A stretch of DNA of 64,000 bases, from NCBI GenBank assembly GCA_030760725.1, contig JASWHV010000012.1:81542968-81606967 (forward strand), given 5' to 3'. The position numbers and the translations under genes are program-made. How positions within the stretch are numbered: the first letter of the stretch is position 1; every line of letters starts with the position of its first letter. This document shows positions 31,901 through 43,108 of the stretch, one piece after another. Under the pieces are notes generated by a model that ran no database searches, was not told the DNA's origin, and was given only the letters and a program-made list of their open reading frames with translations. The stretch comes from Neostapfia colusana. Lineage: Eukaryota; Streptophyta; Magnoliopsida; Poales; Poaceae.

Positions 31901-33298
31901 TGACACACTCATTTTCGATTTCTGCATGTGTTCATGTTTCATGTAGAAAAATATTTTTAAAATAAGTTGAAACAGAGAAAATACCAAAAAGATAGCGAAA
32001 AAGAGCCAATTCCAGTTCACAGAGAGTGTCGAAGACAATACCCGCGGCCCGCTGGCCACGTGGCGCGTTCGGAGCTCATCTCCGCAAAGGGGGAGAGGTC
32101 CGCCACTAAACTGGCTACGTGGCAGGCTCGTGGCTCGTCCCTGCGGCAAAAGGGAGAGGTCCGACCCCGTGGGACACGTGTTGCCCCCGGAGCTAGCCTT
32201 TGCAAAGGAGCGAGGCCAATCCCTATGGACACGTGTTGGGTGCGGAGCTATTTCACTACGGAAGAGAAAGGTCCAGTCATGCGGGACACGTGTCGCTCTC
32301 GATGCTCATCTCCGAGAGGTCCGGCCCCGCCAGACACGTGTCGCTCTCGGAGCTCTCCTCCAAGAGGTCCGGTCCTACTGGACACGTGTCACCGCCGGAG
32401 CTCACCTCCGGGAGGTCCAACACTATCAGACACGTGGCACCTCCGGAGCTCACCTCCGGGAGGTCCGACACTATCGGACACGTGGCACCTCCGGAGCTCA
32501 CCTCCGGGAGGTCAGTCACTGTTGGACACATGTCAACCTCGGAGCTTGTCTCTGAGAAGGAAGGAAGTCCGGTGCTGTTAAGACATGTGGCACTATCGGA
32601 GCTCACCTCCGAAGAGAGGGGAGGTCCGGAATTGACACATGGCACACCCGGAGCCACCTTCAAAGAGAGGGGAGGTCTTGAACTGGCACGTGGTGTTCAC
32701 GGAGCTCGCCTCTGTTGAGAGAGGAGGTCCCGACCCACCATAGACGTGGCGCACGCGGAGCTTGCCTCTGTTGAGAATGGAGGTCCCACCCGCCAGGACG
32801 CGTGGCGCACGCGGAGCTCGCCTCTGAGAAAGAGGGAGGTCTCGCCCGCCTGATACGTGGCACAACCAGAGCTTGTCTCTGCGGAAAAAGGGAGCCCAGG
32901 TTCCCGCAGGACACATGGATCTTCCGGAGTCCACCGCCGCGAAGGTAACGCGATTCTGAAGCGGTTTTCCTCTGTATGCCTGGGAATACCGGTACGGGAG
33001 GAAACCGACACGATTTCCATAATGTTACCGCATCGAATCAATCTAAGATAAGTTGTTAAGATTCAAAAACAATTTGAATAGGACTCTTGTTCGAATTCCG
33101 ATCAGAGCAGGACTCTCCGTTTTCCTCTTATAAATAGAACCGAAAACCTTTGGCCGCAACCATGAACTTCTTTTCCACCTCCTGAGCCGGCAACTTAGAG
33201 CCCTAACCCCAGCTCGCCGAGTAAACCCCTTCGCCAGAGTTCATTCGCTGGAGATCGCCGGAAGAGAGCCCCGACGATCTGTCTTGCTAGGTGAAGGA
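31901..33298 (+). repeat. D4: 5' part of a D-type LTR, cut by A5
   Basis: Starts TGACACACTC (or TGTGACACAC at 31899). CACGTG array 32060-32940; TATA TATAAATA 33129-33136. It ends at GTGAAGGA, where the A5 LTR begins; the remainder should lie beyond the right edge of the window. Confidence 0.8.
32060..32940 (+). promoter_or_regulatory. CACGTGTC-rich array in the D4 LTR
   Basis: Around fifteen units of 45-60 bp, for example GGACACGTGTC...GGAGCTCACCTCCGGGAGGTCC. Three consecutive units at 32385-32515 are nearly identical, indicating recent unit turnover. Same array type as 14570-15170 and 19280-20010. Confidence 0.6.
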
Positions 33299-34398
33299 TG
33301 TCGAAGTGTGTGGTCGACACTTCCCCCAGATCTGCACTGGGCAGCCCGCGGAGGTTCTTTTTCGGAGGGGCTAGTCACTTGCGGAGAGCTTGAGCGTAGG
33401 GACGAGTTAGGGAGGAGCTTGACACGGCGAGTTTTACGTGGTTTGGGCCACCGGAGCATAAAACCCTATGTCCACGGTGAGCTGAGGTGATCGCTGTATT
33501 GCCTGTTGCTCAGAACCGGAGTCCTGAGCTTGAGGATGAGTTACGCCTAGGGTATGAGTTGCTGGAGTGCGAACCCTTGCTAACGTCGCCTACCCGAGCC
33601 TTTTATAGTCCAAGGCTCGCGTGGCTTACAAGGGGGGCCCGGGACCCGACAGGTGGTCCCGGGGAGATTGCCTGCCGACTATCGTATCCGCAGTTACGTC
33701 GGTAGTTGTCTCTGGCGAAGGCTTCTGAGTCTTCGTCTGCTGCCCTGCCCATGCCGCATGCTAGTCGTAGTGGTTGATGACGGCGGGTGCGGCAGGGGAT
33801 GTCTTGTCGCTGTGTTTATTGGCTGGCAGGTTCTGACACCGCGCGCCAGTCTGTGATGAGTCTGGGCGCAACGGCACCTGACAGAGGCGTGCTCCGCGTC
33901 TTGGGAAGGCGCGGGCCTTGAATACCTTGTACGGGCAAGGTATGGGGCATCTTTATGCCCGCTGCCTACCGCTCGGGGGCAGGCAGCACTCTTCTGCTGG
34001 ACACGTGGCGGGCCCGGAGCCCTCCTCTGAGGAGAGGGAGGTCTAGCCCCGCAGGACACGTGGAGCCTTCGGACCTCTACCTGCGGCGGGGGGGGGGGGG
34101 GGGGGGGGGGGGGGGAGGGTCCGGCTTCTGTCGGCCACGTGGCGGGCCCGGAGCTCTCCTCTGAGGAGAGGGAGGTCCGGCCCCGCTGGACACGTGGCGC
34201 CTTCGGACCTCTCCCCGGCGGAGGGGGGAGGTCCGGCTTATGCAGGCCACGTGGCGAGCCCGGAGCTCTCCTCTGAGGAGAGGGAGGTCCGGCCCCGCTG
34301 TACGCGTGGCGCCTTCGGAGCTCTCCCTGTGGAGAAGGGCGAGATCCTTAGGCATTTTCCCCTGTGCGCGGGGGTACCCCATATCGCGGGTACCGACA
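33299..34398 (-). repeat. 3' LTR of A5
   Basis: 1100 bp, ends TGTCGAAGTG and GGTACCGACA on the + strand. More diverged than the other A LTRs. Contains a 28-base G run (34088-34115) inside the CACGTG array. Confidence 0.9.
34088..34115 (+). repeat. Poly-G run, 28 bases
   Basis: Uninterrupted G run on the + strand in the A5 LTR, where sister copies read GCGGAGGGGGAGG. The length given here may be affected by sequencing error. Confidence 0.8.
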
Positions 34399-34876
34399 GT
34401 GGCCCCCGGGCCCATCTCGGGGGAGATAGCGAGCCCGAGGTGGGGCCTCCGTCTCTTCTGTTCTGCGCACTTTCTCTAAGTCCCGCATTGACCGCTGCCG
34501 GAGCACGAACAGTCGTGGGATCGTGGGAGCGTGCGCCCACTTGATGGTTGCTTTTACTGCGGCGGTTCCCAAAACTGTCACTTCTGCACGTTGTGGCGCT
34601 TTCTTCGGGAACCGCCGGAGTGCCTTGCTGGCTCGTCTTCTTGGGAGGCTGACTCCTTGACCCACCGCTTCAGCTGGGCAACTTGGACCCACCTGTCAGC
34701 GGCGCTCGTTCTTGGAGCCGATGCGGCGTATTCGAAGAGTTTCGGGTCATTTGGAATCGCATCTGGGAAGTTTTAAAAGGGAATCTTACCCGCATTGCGG
34801 CTTCCCTTCGCACTTCCCAGCGCTTTTCCTTGGGCTCTTGTGTCTTTGTCTTCTTGTCTTTGAGCCCTCCCTCGCC
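34399..34876 (+). other. Pre-LTR block of A5 and putative promoter of its antisense ORF
   Basis: Inverted equivalent of 6825-7315 (A1). TTTTAAAAGG at 34771-34780 lies about 100 bp before the ORF start at 34877 and is flanked by GGGAAG and ACTTCCC inverted repeats. It is a TATA-like candidate for transcription opposite to the element's own. Confidence 0.55.
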
Positions 34877-36621
34877 ATGGCTTCTAACCCGCCCCCAGAG
34901 AAGAAACGTGCTCGATCCCCTCCAGTGGCGGCATCTGTGCCAAGCCGGGGATCTAGGGTGCCTGCACCTCCTGCCTCTGGAGATGGCACTCCTTCTGGTG
35001 GCGACACGAAGAGGTCCCGGGCTGATGCGTCGAGGGGAGCTTCTGGAGCATCCCCTGCTCCGTCAGTCCAGGCGACTGCGGAGCGGCCGTCAGTGACGAC
35101 GGCGTGCTCTGGGGATCCTACCCCAGCTCGGAAGTCAGGGTTCAGGGCCCGCTGGAGTTTTCGCGCTTCCCGGCCGGCCCCGACTGGTGGGGAGTCTGTG
35201 CCGTTGCGCTCGGAAACCGGGACGGCTGCCGCGGCCCCCAAGCCAGCGCGAGTTCCCCTGCTCCAGCGTGCCCGGATTCCACGGCTGCGTCATCTCCTCC
35301 TGCCGAGACGGCTGCCGCGGCCCCCAAGCCAGCGCAGGTCAACCCTGTACCAGGCGACCCGGCTCCTACTTCAGCGTCGACTTCTCCCACTCGTCCCTCC
35401 CCACGGACTGAGGGGCCAGAAGTTAGTGAGAGTTCGGCGGGTCCGGCTGTCGGAGTCCCGGCGCCAGCTTCTCCTGACCGGCGTCTCATCCCGGTCGCTG
35501 GTGCATCGCCTACTCTTGAAGATGATGTGATGGAGGAGGTCGGGGGTGCTGCTCCGGCCTCTGCTGCCCCACTGCCTCTGACGGATGCCTTCACGCTCGC
35601 CCAAACGAGCGTCCGGCAGGTCTTGGCCGCACTTGGTCGTGAGCAGGAGGAGCATACGGTTGAAAGGGATTGCCTCCTCATCTGGGGGAACCTTTTGCGG
35701 GAGCGGACCGCGAAGGTCAAGGGCAAACTCGACTCCAGGCAGGAGTTGCTTGACTTCAGGGAAGCGCTCCTTGATTGGCAGAGCGGGCTGTCGACCGCTT
35801 GGACGCCGAAACTCGGCGGCTCCACAGGGAGGCCCTCGAGGTACATGCCAGGCCGAGGAGAGTCTCTCCGAGGTGGAGGAGATACGTCACAGGCTGGAGC
35901 GCCGCAAGCTCACCGTCGAGGACCAGGAGCGTTCTACGGCTGCCGAGGCGGAGAGGGTTGCCACGCGGCTGGCGGCGGGCGAGGCTGACCTGCGAGCTCG
36001 AGCCAGGGAGCTAGAGGCCCGGTAGGCAGACCTGGCCATGAGGGAGGAACAGGTCTCCCGCGAACGCCAGGCGATCCTGGATCGGGAATTGGCTGCCGAC
36101 TTCCGGGTTTCTAAGTTGGAGCGGCTTGCCCAGTCTCTCCGCCTTCGGGAAAGCTCCCTGGTGGCCAAGGAGAAGAAACTCTCCGAGGGAAACCACGACG
36201 CCCTGCAGGCAGCCCACCGCGAGGTAGAGGAGCTCTTGGCCTTGCGGTCATCCGAGGCGCGTGCGGTCTCAAGCTTCGTCAGGCGGGGTCCGCCTTGATC
36301 CCCCTTGGCTTCAGTCCGGTGAGGGCAGCGGCTCCTGCGCTGAAGGTGGCGGCGGTGATCCCCACGCTGGAGTCAATCGGCGCCAAGCTGAGCAGATTAG
36401 ACTCGGTGGTCGCCAGCGAGCTTGAGGCCGAGGGACGGGGCCTGGCCTTGGAGGTCGCCGCACATGTGCTGGCATGCTTCAGGAGCCGGGACCCTTCTTT
36501 CTCCCTGGAGCCAGCGAGAGTGGGCCCTGCCGCGGAGCGAGAGGAGACTGCCAGGGCCGAAGTCGGGGACGTGGCCGCCCTTGTAGCCTCTAGGTTCCGG
36601 CGTGAACCGGGAGGACCTTAG
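34877..36621 (+). pseudogene. Antisense extra ORF of A5, coiled-coil type, frameshifted
   Basis: The ATG at 34877 begins MASNPPPEKKRARSPPVAA. It is followed by a Ser/Pro/Ala-rich low-complexity part, frame changes near 35300 and 35800, a heptad-rich segment (LERRKLTVEDQE, VSKLERLAQSLRLRESSL, about 35880-36230) and a C-terminal helix-rich part (IPTLESIGAKLSRLDSVV) ending at 36619-36621. Stops at 36023-36025 and 36296-36298 break it further. The Transposase_28-like block seen in A1 is absent, while coiled coil and C-terminus are kept. AATAAA follows at 36672. The intact protein might oligomerise through the coiled coil; its function is not known to me. Confidence 0.6.
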
Positions 36622-36671
36622 GACTTGCCTCTTTCTTTTATCGAGTCTGTAGTCCAGCTCACGGAGCCATG

Positions 36672-36677
36672 AATAAA
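36672..36677 (+). terminator. Poly(A) signal candidate for the A5 antisense ORF
   Basis: AATAAA, 51 bp after the last stop of the ORF, in CATGAATAAATAGACTC. The same context occurs inverted in A4 (TTTATTCATGGCTCC at 12709). Confidence 0.5.
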
Positions 36678-36829
36678 TAGACTCTCTTGAATGTTTGTGC
36701 CTGTGATGCCTTTTATCTCCTTCTTGGTTTTGCCTGACCGAGTCCTTAGCTCCGCAAGGTACTCAGAGGCCTTTACCAATCTCGAAGCTCTGCACAGGCA
36801 CCTTCCCCGGGTCCTAACTGTATTAAGGG

Positions 36830-37100
36830 CCCCCGGGGGTCTCCGGAGCTCGCCCCATGAGGATGGGGAGGTCCGGATCTGCCGGCCACGTGGCGTGTCC
36901 GGAGCCCCTCCTGAGGAGGCGGGAGCTCCGGCCCCCACTGGACACGTGGGGCCTTCGGAGCCCCCCTCTCAGAGGGGGAGGTCCGGTCTCCACCAGCCAC
37001 GTGGCGAGCCTGGAGCCCCCCTCTGCGTAGGTGGGAGCTCCGGGCCCGAACGACACGTGGGGCCTTCGGGCCTCGCCCCTGTGGAAGGGGCGGGACCCGG
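36830..37100 (+). promoter_or_regulatory. CACGTGG-rich block in A5 interior
   Basis: Five units with GGCCACGTGGCG, GGACACGTGGGG, AGCCACGTGGCG and CGACACGTGGGG, inverted equivalent of 12280-12570 in A4. Followed by a C run (37141-37152) and by the A6 insertion at 37228. Confidence 0.5.
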
Positions 37101-37227
37101 ACCTTCCGATCCTATGCTGGAGTAGTTGGTAGCTCCTTGCCCCCCCCCCCCCGCTTCATGCAGCCCCCGTTGCTGTAACCTGGAGGTCCTGCACACAGGT
37201 AGAGGAAACGTAATTCTCCTCGGGGGT

Positions 37228-38325
37228 TGTCGAAGTGTTCGGTCGACACTTCCCCCGGGCCTGCACTGGGCAGCCCGTGGAGGTTCTTTTTTCGGAGGGG
37301 CTAGTTCCTAGCGGAGAGCTTGCGCAGATGGACGAGTTAGTGAGAGCTTGACACGGAGAGTTTTACGTGGTTCAGGCCGCCGGAGCGTAAAACCCTACGT
37401 CCACGGCGAGCTATGGAGCTCGCTGTATTGCTTGCTGCTCAGGGCCGGGGGCCTGAGCTTGGGGGTGAGTTACAGCTTGAGAGTGTATGGCTAGCGTATG
37501 AGTTGCAAAATGCGAACCCTTGCTATACGACGCCTACCCGAGCCTTTTATAGTCCAAGACTCGGGCGGCTTACAAGGGGTGCCGGGACCCGACAGGTGGT
37601 CCCGGGAAGATTATCTATTATCCACCGTATCTGTAGTTACGCCGGTAGTTGCCTCTGGCCGAAGGCTTCTGAGTCTTCATCTTGCCGCCCTGCCCATGCT
37701 GCACGCTAGTCGTAGTGGTTGATGACGGCACAGGCGGCATGGGATGTCTTGTCGCAGCGTTTATTAGCTGGCAGGTTCTGACACCGCGCGCCAGTCTGTG
37801 ATGCGAGTGGGCGCAACAGCACCTGACAGATGCGTGCTCCGCGTTTCCGCGTCTTGGGAAGACGCGGGCCTTGAATACCTTGTACGGGCAAGGTATGGGG
37901 CGCCTTTACGCCCGCTGCCTACCGCTCGGGGGCGGGCAGCACCGTTCTTCTAGCCACGTGGCGGGTCCGGAGCCCTTTTCTGAGGAGAGAAGGGTCCGGC
38001 CTGCGGGGCACGTGGAGCCTCCGGACCTCTCCCCGCGGAGGGGGAGGTCCGGCTCCTGTATGCCACGTGGCGGGCCCGGAGCTCTCCTCTGCGGAGAGGG
38101 AGGTCCGGCCCCGCAGGACGCGTGGCGTCTTCGGACCTCTCTCCCGCGGAGGGGGAGGTCCGGCTTCTGTATGCCACGTGGCTGGCCCGGAGCTCTCCTC
38201 TGAGGAGAGGGAGGTCCGGCTCCGCCGGACGCGTGGCGCCTTCGGAGCTCCCCCTGTGGAGAAGGGCGAGTACCTTAGGCATTTTACCCTGTGCGCAGGG
38301 GTACCCCATATCTCAGGTACCGACA
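37228..38325 (-). repeat. 3' LTR of A6
   Basis: 1098 bp with standard ends; CACGTG array at 37950-38260, TATA inverted near 37546. Followed by the inverted PPT-like GTGGCCCCCAGGCCCATC at 38326. Confidence 0.93.
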
Positions 38326-39180
38326 GTGGCCCCCAGGCCCATCTCGGGGGAGATAGCGAGCCCGAGGTGGGACCTCCGTCTCTTCCGATCTGCGCACTTC
38401 CTCTAAGTCCCGAATTGACCGCTGCCGGAGCACGAACGGCCGCGGAGTCGTGAGAGCATGCGCTCACTTGATGACTGCTTTTACTGCGGAGACGGGAGCC
38501 CCGGCCATGTTGAACACGCAGGGCTTTCGGAGCTCTCCCACCGCGGGGGCAGGTCCGGTTTCCGCCCGCCACGTGGCGAGCCCGGAGCCCTTCTCTAGGG
38601 AGGAGAGAGTTTCGGGCGTGCCGGACGCGTGGGGCCCCCGGGTCCCGCCCCCCTAGCCCTGGGTCGAAGTAGTTGGTAGCTCCTTTCCCCCTACTTCATG
38701 CAGTCCCTGTTGCCGCAACCTGGAAGTCCTGCACACAGGTAGAGGAAACGTAATTCTCCCTGGGGGCTCCCCCCTCTATTCCTTAGTCGTATCTGCAGCA
38801 AACTCCGACTAAAGATGAAAATGAGAAGAGGGAGTTGAACGCATAGTGAGCACGCGTTAGTAGGGTAATCATAAAAATTTAACAAGTAAATTAAATGAGT
38901 ACCAAAGAAGAGCAACGTAGGGTAGGTTTCTTTTCATATAAATTTCCATACGGGGGAAGGCGGGCCGCATATGTAGGCCACAACCCACCTCAAGGGAAGC
39001 AAGACTCTACGCGCTTGGGGTCGGAACCAGGCGAAGCTGAACGTAGTCCTGGACCGTCCCCTGAGGCTTAGTTGCTCCAAGCCCTGTTCACGGACTTTTA
39101 TGGAAATTACTACAAAAAGAAAGGCCTGCCCTATTGTTGCTCTAGGGGTAGAACTTACAGCGGTGTTCCGTGTCCCGAAG
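38326..39180 (-). other. Non-coding 3' interior of A6
   Basis: Pre-LTR block (38326-38490) joined straight to the CACGTG block (38500-38650), so about 2 kb carrying the antisense ORF is deleted relative to A5. The block 38660-39180 (AT-rich at 38860-38950; GAAGCAAGACTCTACGCGC) matches 52990-53300 of A5. No coding signal seen. Confidence 0.65.
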
Positions 39181-39700
39181 GTTCGGGAGCGGGTCCCTGT
39201 CATCGGGTCTGGGGAGTGGTCCCAGGCCCGGGATGTCCAGCCCCAGCACGGCAAAAGGCCGTGCTGGCTGGATCATCTGTACCGTCCAAGCCGGTGTATG
39301 GATCTGCTTGGCGTGGAACAGGCACGCCTAGCAGCTCTCGACCAGCTCGACGGCATCCTGGAGTGTTGCCGGCTAGTAGAAGCCATGCCGAAAGGCTTTA
39401 CCGACAAGCGTGCGTGAGGAAGAATGACTCGCTCATTCGCCTCCATGGATCTCAGTGAACAAGTCGCAGCCTTCTCCCTGGGTTATGCACCGCAATAGGA
39501 TGTGGTTGGCGCCACGTCGGTAGAGATCCCCCTCTACCGCCATGTGTCTCTTAGCCATACGCGCAATCCGTTCAGCGGATACACGTTCATCACGGAGGAT
39601 ATTGTCTTTCAAGTAGTTCCGGACCTCCGTGATCCATGCATCGGGTCTGACTTGAGCATCTGGATCTTGAGCGCTGGGTTGCACGGAGTCCCCAGTGACG
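39180..39700 (-). pseudogene. Integrase N-terminal part of A6
   Basis: Minus strand: NYLKDNILRDERVSAERIAR, LYRRGANHILLRCI, then past stops SSRTLVGKAFRHGFY, FHAKQIHTPAW and FAVLGLDIPG. This is the zinc-binding HHCC region and the first residues of the catalytic core (GLDI carries the first D). Three in-frame stops interrupt it (for example TGA after EIHGGE), and the rest of the core is missing. Confidence 0.7.
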
Positions 39701-40140
39701 CTTATGATCCTTGGCGGCGCTCATGGCCGCCGGGACTGCCAGCTTCGAGGTGCTGGTCTAGCCCCCTTCGCCCGGCTCGGCGGGCCGGGCTGTGGGTCGC
39801 GGCAACGTCCTCTCGAGGCCCCCTTCAGGCACAATGGCTCTGGTGGCAGTGGGGGCCCTCGTTGAAAGGTCGTCAGCTGCGGCCTTGCTAGCGTGCGGTA
39901 CGTGGTGCAGGTCCAAGGTGAGGGGGTCTGTCTCCGCCGTCTTGGTTGATAACCAGACTGGGGATTGCCCTGAGCCAACGACTAACGAGAAGGGTGAGCA
40001 CCCCATACTCTGCTATGTTGTTGGCTGCCTTGGAATTGAAACGCGCCACATACCCAGACTGCTCCCCCGATAGCGTGAGGAACAGTACGCTAGCATCGGC
40101 CCCCTGCTTTCGCGAGGAGCCGTTGATGAACATCATTTGA
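39701..40140 (-). pseudogene. RNase H remnant of A6
   Basis: MMFINGSSRKQGADAS then SGEQSGYVARFNSKAANNIAE, followed by frameshifts. The catalytic Asp of FFDGS is Asn (FINGS) as in A2. Downstream pieces (RADD-type spacer) reach the integrase fragment. Confidence 0.7.
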
Positions 40141-40990
40141 TAAGACCTGGTGAAGGTCAGGGCTCAGGGTCCTGTTTCATCGTTTTCGTGGCCCCCTGAG
40201 CGTGCGTCTACTTCAGCCACAAGTGAACTAATGCTGTGTTAATGTCTGTATGATGGGAAAGGGAACCTAGATTAAACTCCAGTAGCTCCGACGCCCATTT
40301 GGCGGCATCGCCCGCCGCGTGGAGCTGAGGGGGATGGCTTTTAGCCTGGGGAGACCGCCGGGTGCCCGACACCCGGGGGTCCTCAGGCTGCTTTGGACCC
40401 TGCGGGAAGCTCCGCTGTCGTCCCGGAAGTTCCGGGAGGTCCGGCTGGTCCTCCGGGAGGTTGTGTCGGGGATCCGAGGTCTGGTCTTCTGGTGCTTGCT
40501 TCTTGGTAGCGGAACAGGCTACTGTGGTATGGGGTTAAAGCCATTGCGCGAAAACCAGAAATTCGTGGGACCCCTCGCCATGCCGAGTCGGCTTACGCCA
40601 GGATTAGCAGGTAGGGGGCGCCCTTCAACTACTTCAGACACAGGGGTCTGATGGGGGCCCTAGCAAGCATTTGGGAAGCGCAGCATATCACAGCCTGGTA
40701 TCGAGTCTACTATTTGCTCTATTATAGAAAGAGAAAATAGGTCTTTTAGGGCATGCCTTATTGAGACTGGTGTAGTGGATGCGCTTCCGGAGCTTCTCGC
40801 TGGCCCTCGGGATAATAACACGGTTTGCCAAGCGCCGGGAGCGGCGGACTCTCCGTCTCGTCGGACGGCTGGACGTCAGGAAAGACCTTCAAGTAGTGCT
40901 CCATCACCTCCCTAGGGATCTCTGGCCTCGGTGACGGCTGTCATGCAGCACATTGACCTCATGCCGGAGGGGGGCAACGAGCGCGCCTTC
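40141..40990 (-). pseudogene. Reverse-transcriptase scraps of A6
   Basis: Two readable islands on the minus strand: the start of RT (PREVMEHYLKVFPDV, about 40865-40930) and its end (AAKWASELLEFNL, about 40270-40310). The central RT with the YXDD box is absent. The intervening 500 bp is GC-rich without a clear frame. Confidence 0.5.
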
Positions 40991-42172
40991 CTATATACCT
41001 CCCGGGCCCCCGGCTACCCGGGTGGTCTGGGTGGCATCGGCGCTGATTCGGACGAACCTTGTGGAGACGTCGTCCTCATCAAGGGGTTGCACGCGGAGTG
41101 CGGTGGTAGAGGCACGGTGGCGTGCACTTAGGTGGAGCTGGTTTGGTTCTGTACTGCCGAGGGCTGGCGCTCTAGTTGCTGTAAGCGCCCGAAGCCTTTC
41201 CAAGGCTAATACTGCGGCAGCACGGTCTCCACAAACCTTGAGGACGCCTGTTGGTGTAGGCATTTTCAAGACAAGGTAGCCGTAGTGGGCTATTGCCATG
41301 AATCGGTACAGGGCTGGCCTACCGATTATGGCATTGAAGGGGCGGTCAATCTCGGCCACGTCAAACAGAATGTACTCTGTCCGGTAGCTGTCCGGTGCCT
41401 CAAAGGTCACCGAGAGGCTGTTATGGCCGTAGGGAACGACCTGTCTCGGCCCTACCCCTGAGAACGGGCTTGATGGGGCGAGCTTGGCCATCGGGATCTG
41501 CAGCTTCTGGAAGGCTGCGTGACTGATGAGGTTCAGTCCAGCCCCACCATCCACCAAAACGTGGTACATCTTCACATTGGCGATGGTAAGGGCTACCACG
41601 AACGGCAGTTGGCCGGCCCCAGCCATGTTCCTGGGGCAGTCGGTGTCATTGAATCTGATGAGGGTTCCCATCCACCTGAGGTGCGGTACTGCACTTGGAA
41701 GGGGAGCCACCGACGCTACCGCTCGGCGCAAGGCCTTAGCCATGCTTCGGGACAGGGGGTCAGCGGACCCGCCGAAGATGTCACAGGGCATCTTCCAGTG
41801 CTTGTCGTCACTGGAGCTGGAGCTCCCATGACTGCGCACTGCCTTTACGGCGCGCTGGAGCTCCTGGAACTCCACCTGGCGGTCGTCGCCGTCTCGGGCC
41901 TCGACCTTCTGCTTGCCCTCCCTTTGACTATAGGATGGGGAATCAGTTAGGGGCTGCTTCCCCTTCCGGAAGCGCTCCGCGGGCTTCTGGATTTCCCGGC
42001 ATCTGGAGGAATTCCGCCGGGTTGATGCTGCCTTCGTACTTCTCAGGCAAGAGCGGTCGAAACTTGCGCGGCCATTTTGTGAAGCGAAGGCGGGGCGCAA
42101 GGGCCGCACACCCTGCTTCTGTCGCCGCAGGTTCTGATGCCGCGAACGCTTGGTTTGCGCTGAGCACCGCAT
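40991..42172 (-). pseudogene. gag C-terminus plus protease of A6 (393-codon open frame)
   Basis: One open frame covers a charged gag C-terminal part and the aspartic protease: VDGGAGLNLIS carries the catalytic Asp, followed by VSVTFE/SLSVTFEAPD and NAIIGRPALYRF, the usual second landmark of Tat-type proteases. The methionine at its upstream end arises from the deletion junction with the gag N-terminus (FAASE joined to capsid sequence LRFTKWPRKF near 42100), so it is not a natural start. It is the longest open pol-related frame of any A copy here. Confidence 0.7.
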
Positions 42173-43060
42173 GCCCCGGCAACCGGGGGCATACGCTCCG
42201 GTGCCCGCTCTTTGCTGCGGCTAGCGCACCCTCACTAGGTACACCTAGCGCTACTGAAAGCCTGACGCTGGTCGGAGCCTGCATTGCCGGGGTCGGCGCT
42301 GCCAGAGCCGGTTGCTGGCTCCCAGTGCAGGTATCGGTGCCGTGAACACTTGGTTCTCCGCTGGCACAATGTGCCCCGGTATGGACAAGATCGCTCCATA
42401 GACCGGGGACGCCGTTTGCAGAGCATATGGTGGTGGCATATGCTGCGTGACGTATGCCTGGGGCAGAGCTCGCGTAGCGAAGGTCTGCCCTCCAGGCTGG
42501 GTTGAGGCCGACGTCATGTTGTCGTCAGCCTCTTGAGTGCGACGCCTTTCTTGACGCCGCTCGAGGAACACTCAGGCACCTTGGCCTAAGTGGCACCGTT
42601 CCAGCTCTGTCCTCAGGTCCGTCGACGGAAGCTTGGTGGAGCTGGAATCCCGTCGTCTGGCCGTCAACCGTTGGCGTGCGCGTCAGCGACACAGCCGGTT
42701 GGTCGGAGCGTCGTCCCCTCCGAAGCCAATGGTTTGCGGCGGCGACGACAAGACGGTCTACCTTGCGAATCCACGGCTGGGTCGCTGCCTGAGGCGCGTC
42801 CCCAGCAGGTGGATTGTGCAGTAGCGCCGTTGCTGCGGCTAGAGCACCCCCACCAGGTACGCCCGGCGCTACTGAAGGCCTGACGCTGGATGGAGCCTGC
42901 ATTGCCGGGGTCGGCGCTGCCAGAGCCGGTTGCTGGCTCCCAGCTTGCCCTGTCACACTCCGTCCTGAGTGTGTCATCATGTACTTTCCCCTGGTCACGG
43001 TTTGCCGCGAACGTGGGGGGGAGAGTTTGCCGCTGAAGGGAGCTTGGTCATCTTCGTCGG
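42173..43060 (-). pseudogene. gag N-terminal part of A6
   Basis: Starts near 43060 like A2 (A2 1778), with MMTHSGRSVTGQAGSQQ and a run of Ala/Pro-rich sequence, a stop near 42525, and the second copy of the duplicated block at 42251-42330. Equivalent of A2 1778-2790. Confidence 0.65.
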
Positions 43061-43090
43061 CGGAAACTCGTCGCGCTAGGGGAAAAGCCC

Positions 43091-43108
43091 CCTACCTGGC
43101 GCGCCAAA
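43091..43108 (-). other. Primer binding site of A6
   Basis: CCCCTACCTGGCGCGCCA on the + strand, i.e. TGGCGCGCCAGGTAGGGG, two bases from the 5' LTR. Confidence 0.85.

Noticed and set aside
37141..37152. Twelve-base C run
   Set aside because: Simple homopolymer in non-coding A5 interior, no further structure.
40319..40651. 110-codon + strand frame in A6
   Set aside because: Opposite to the element's coding strand and lying over RT scraps; no recognisable domain.
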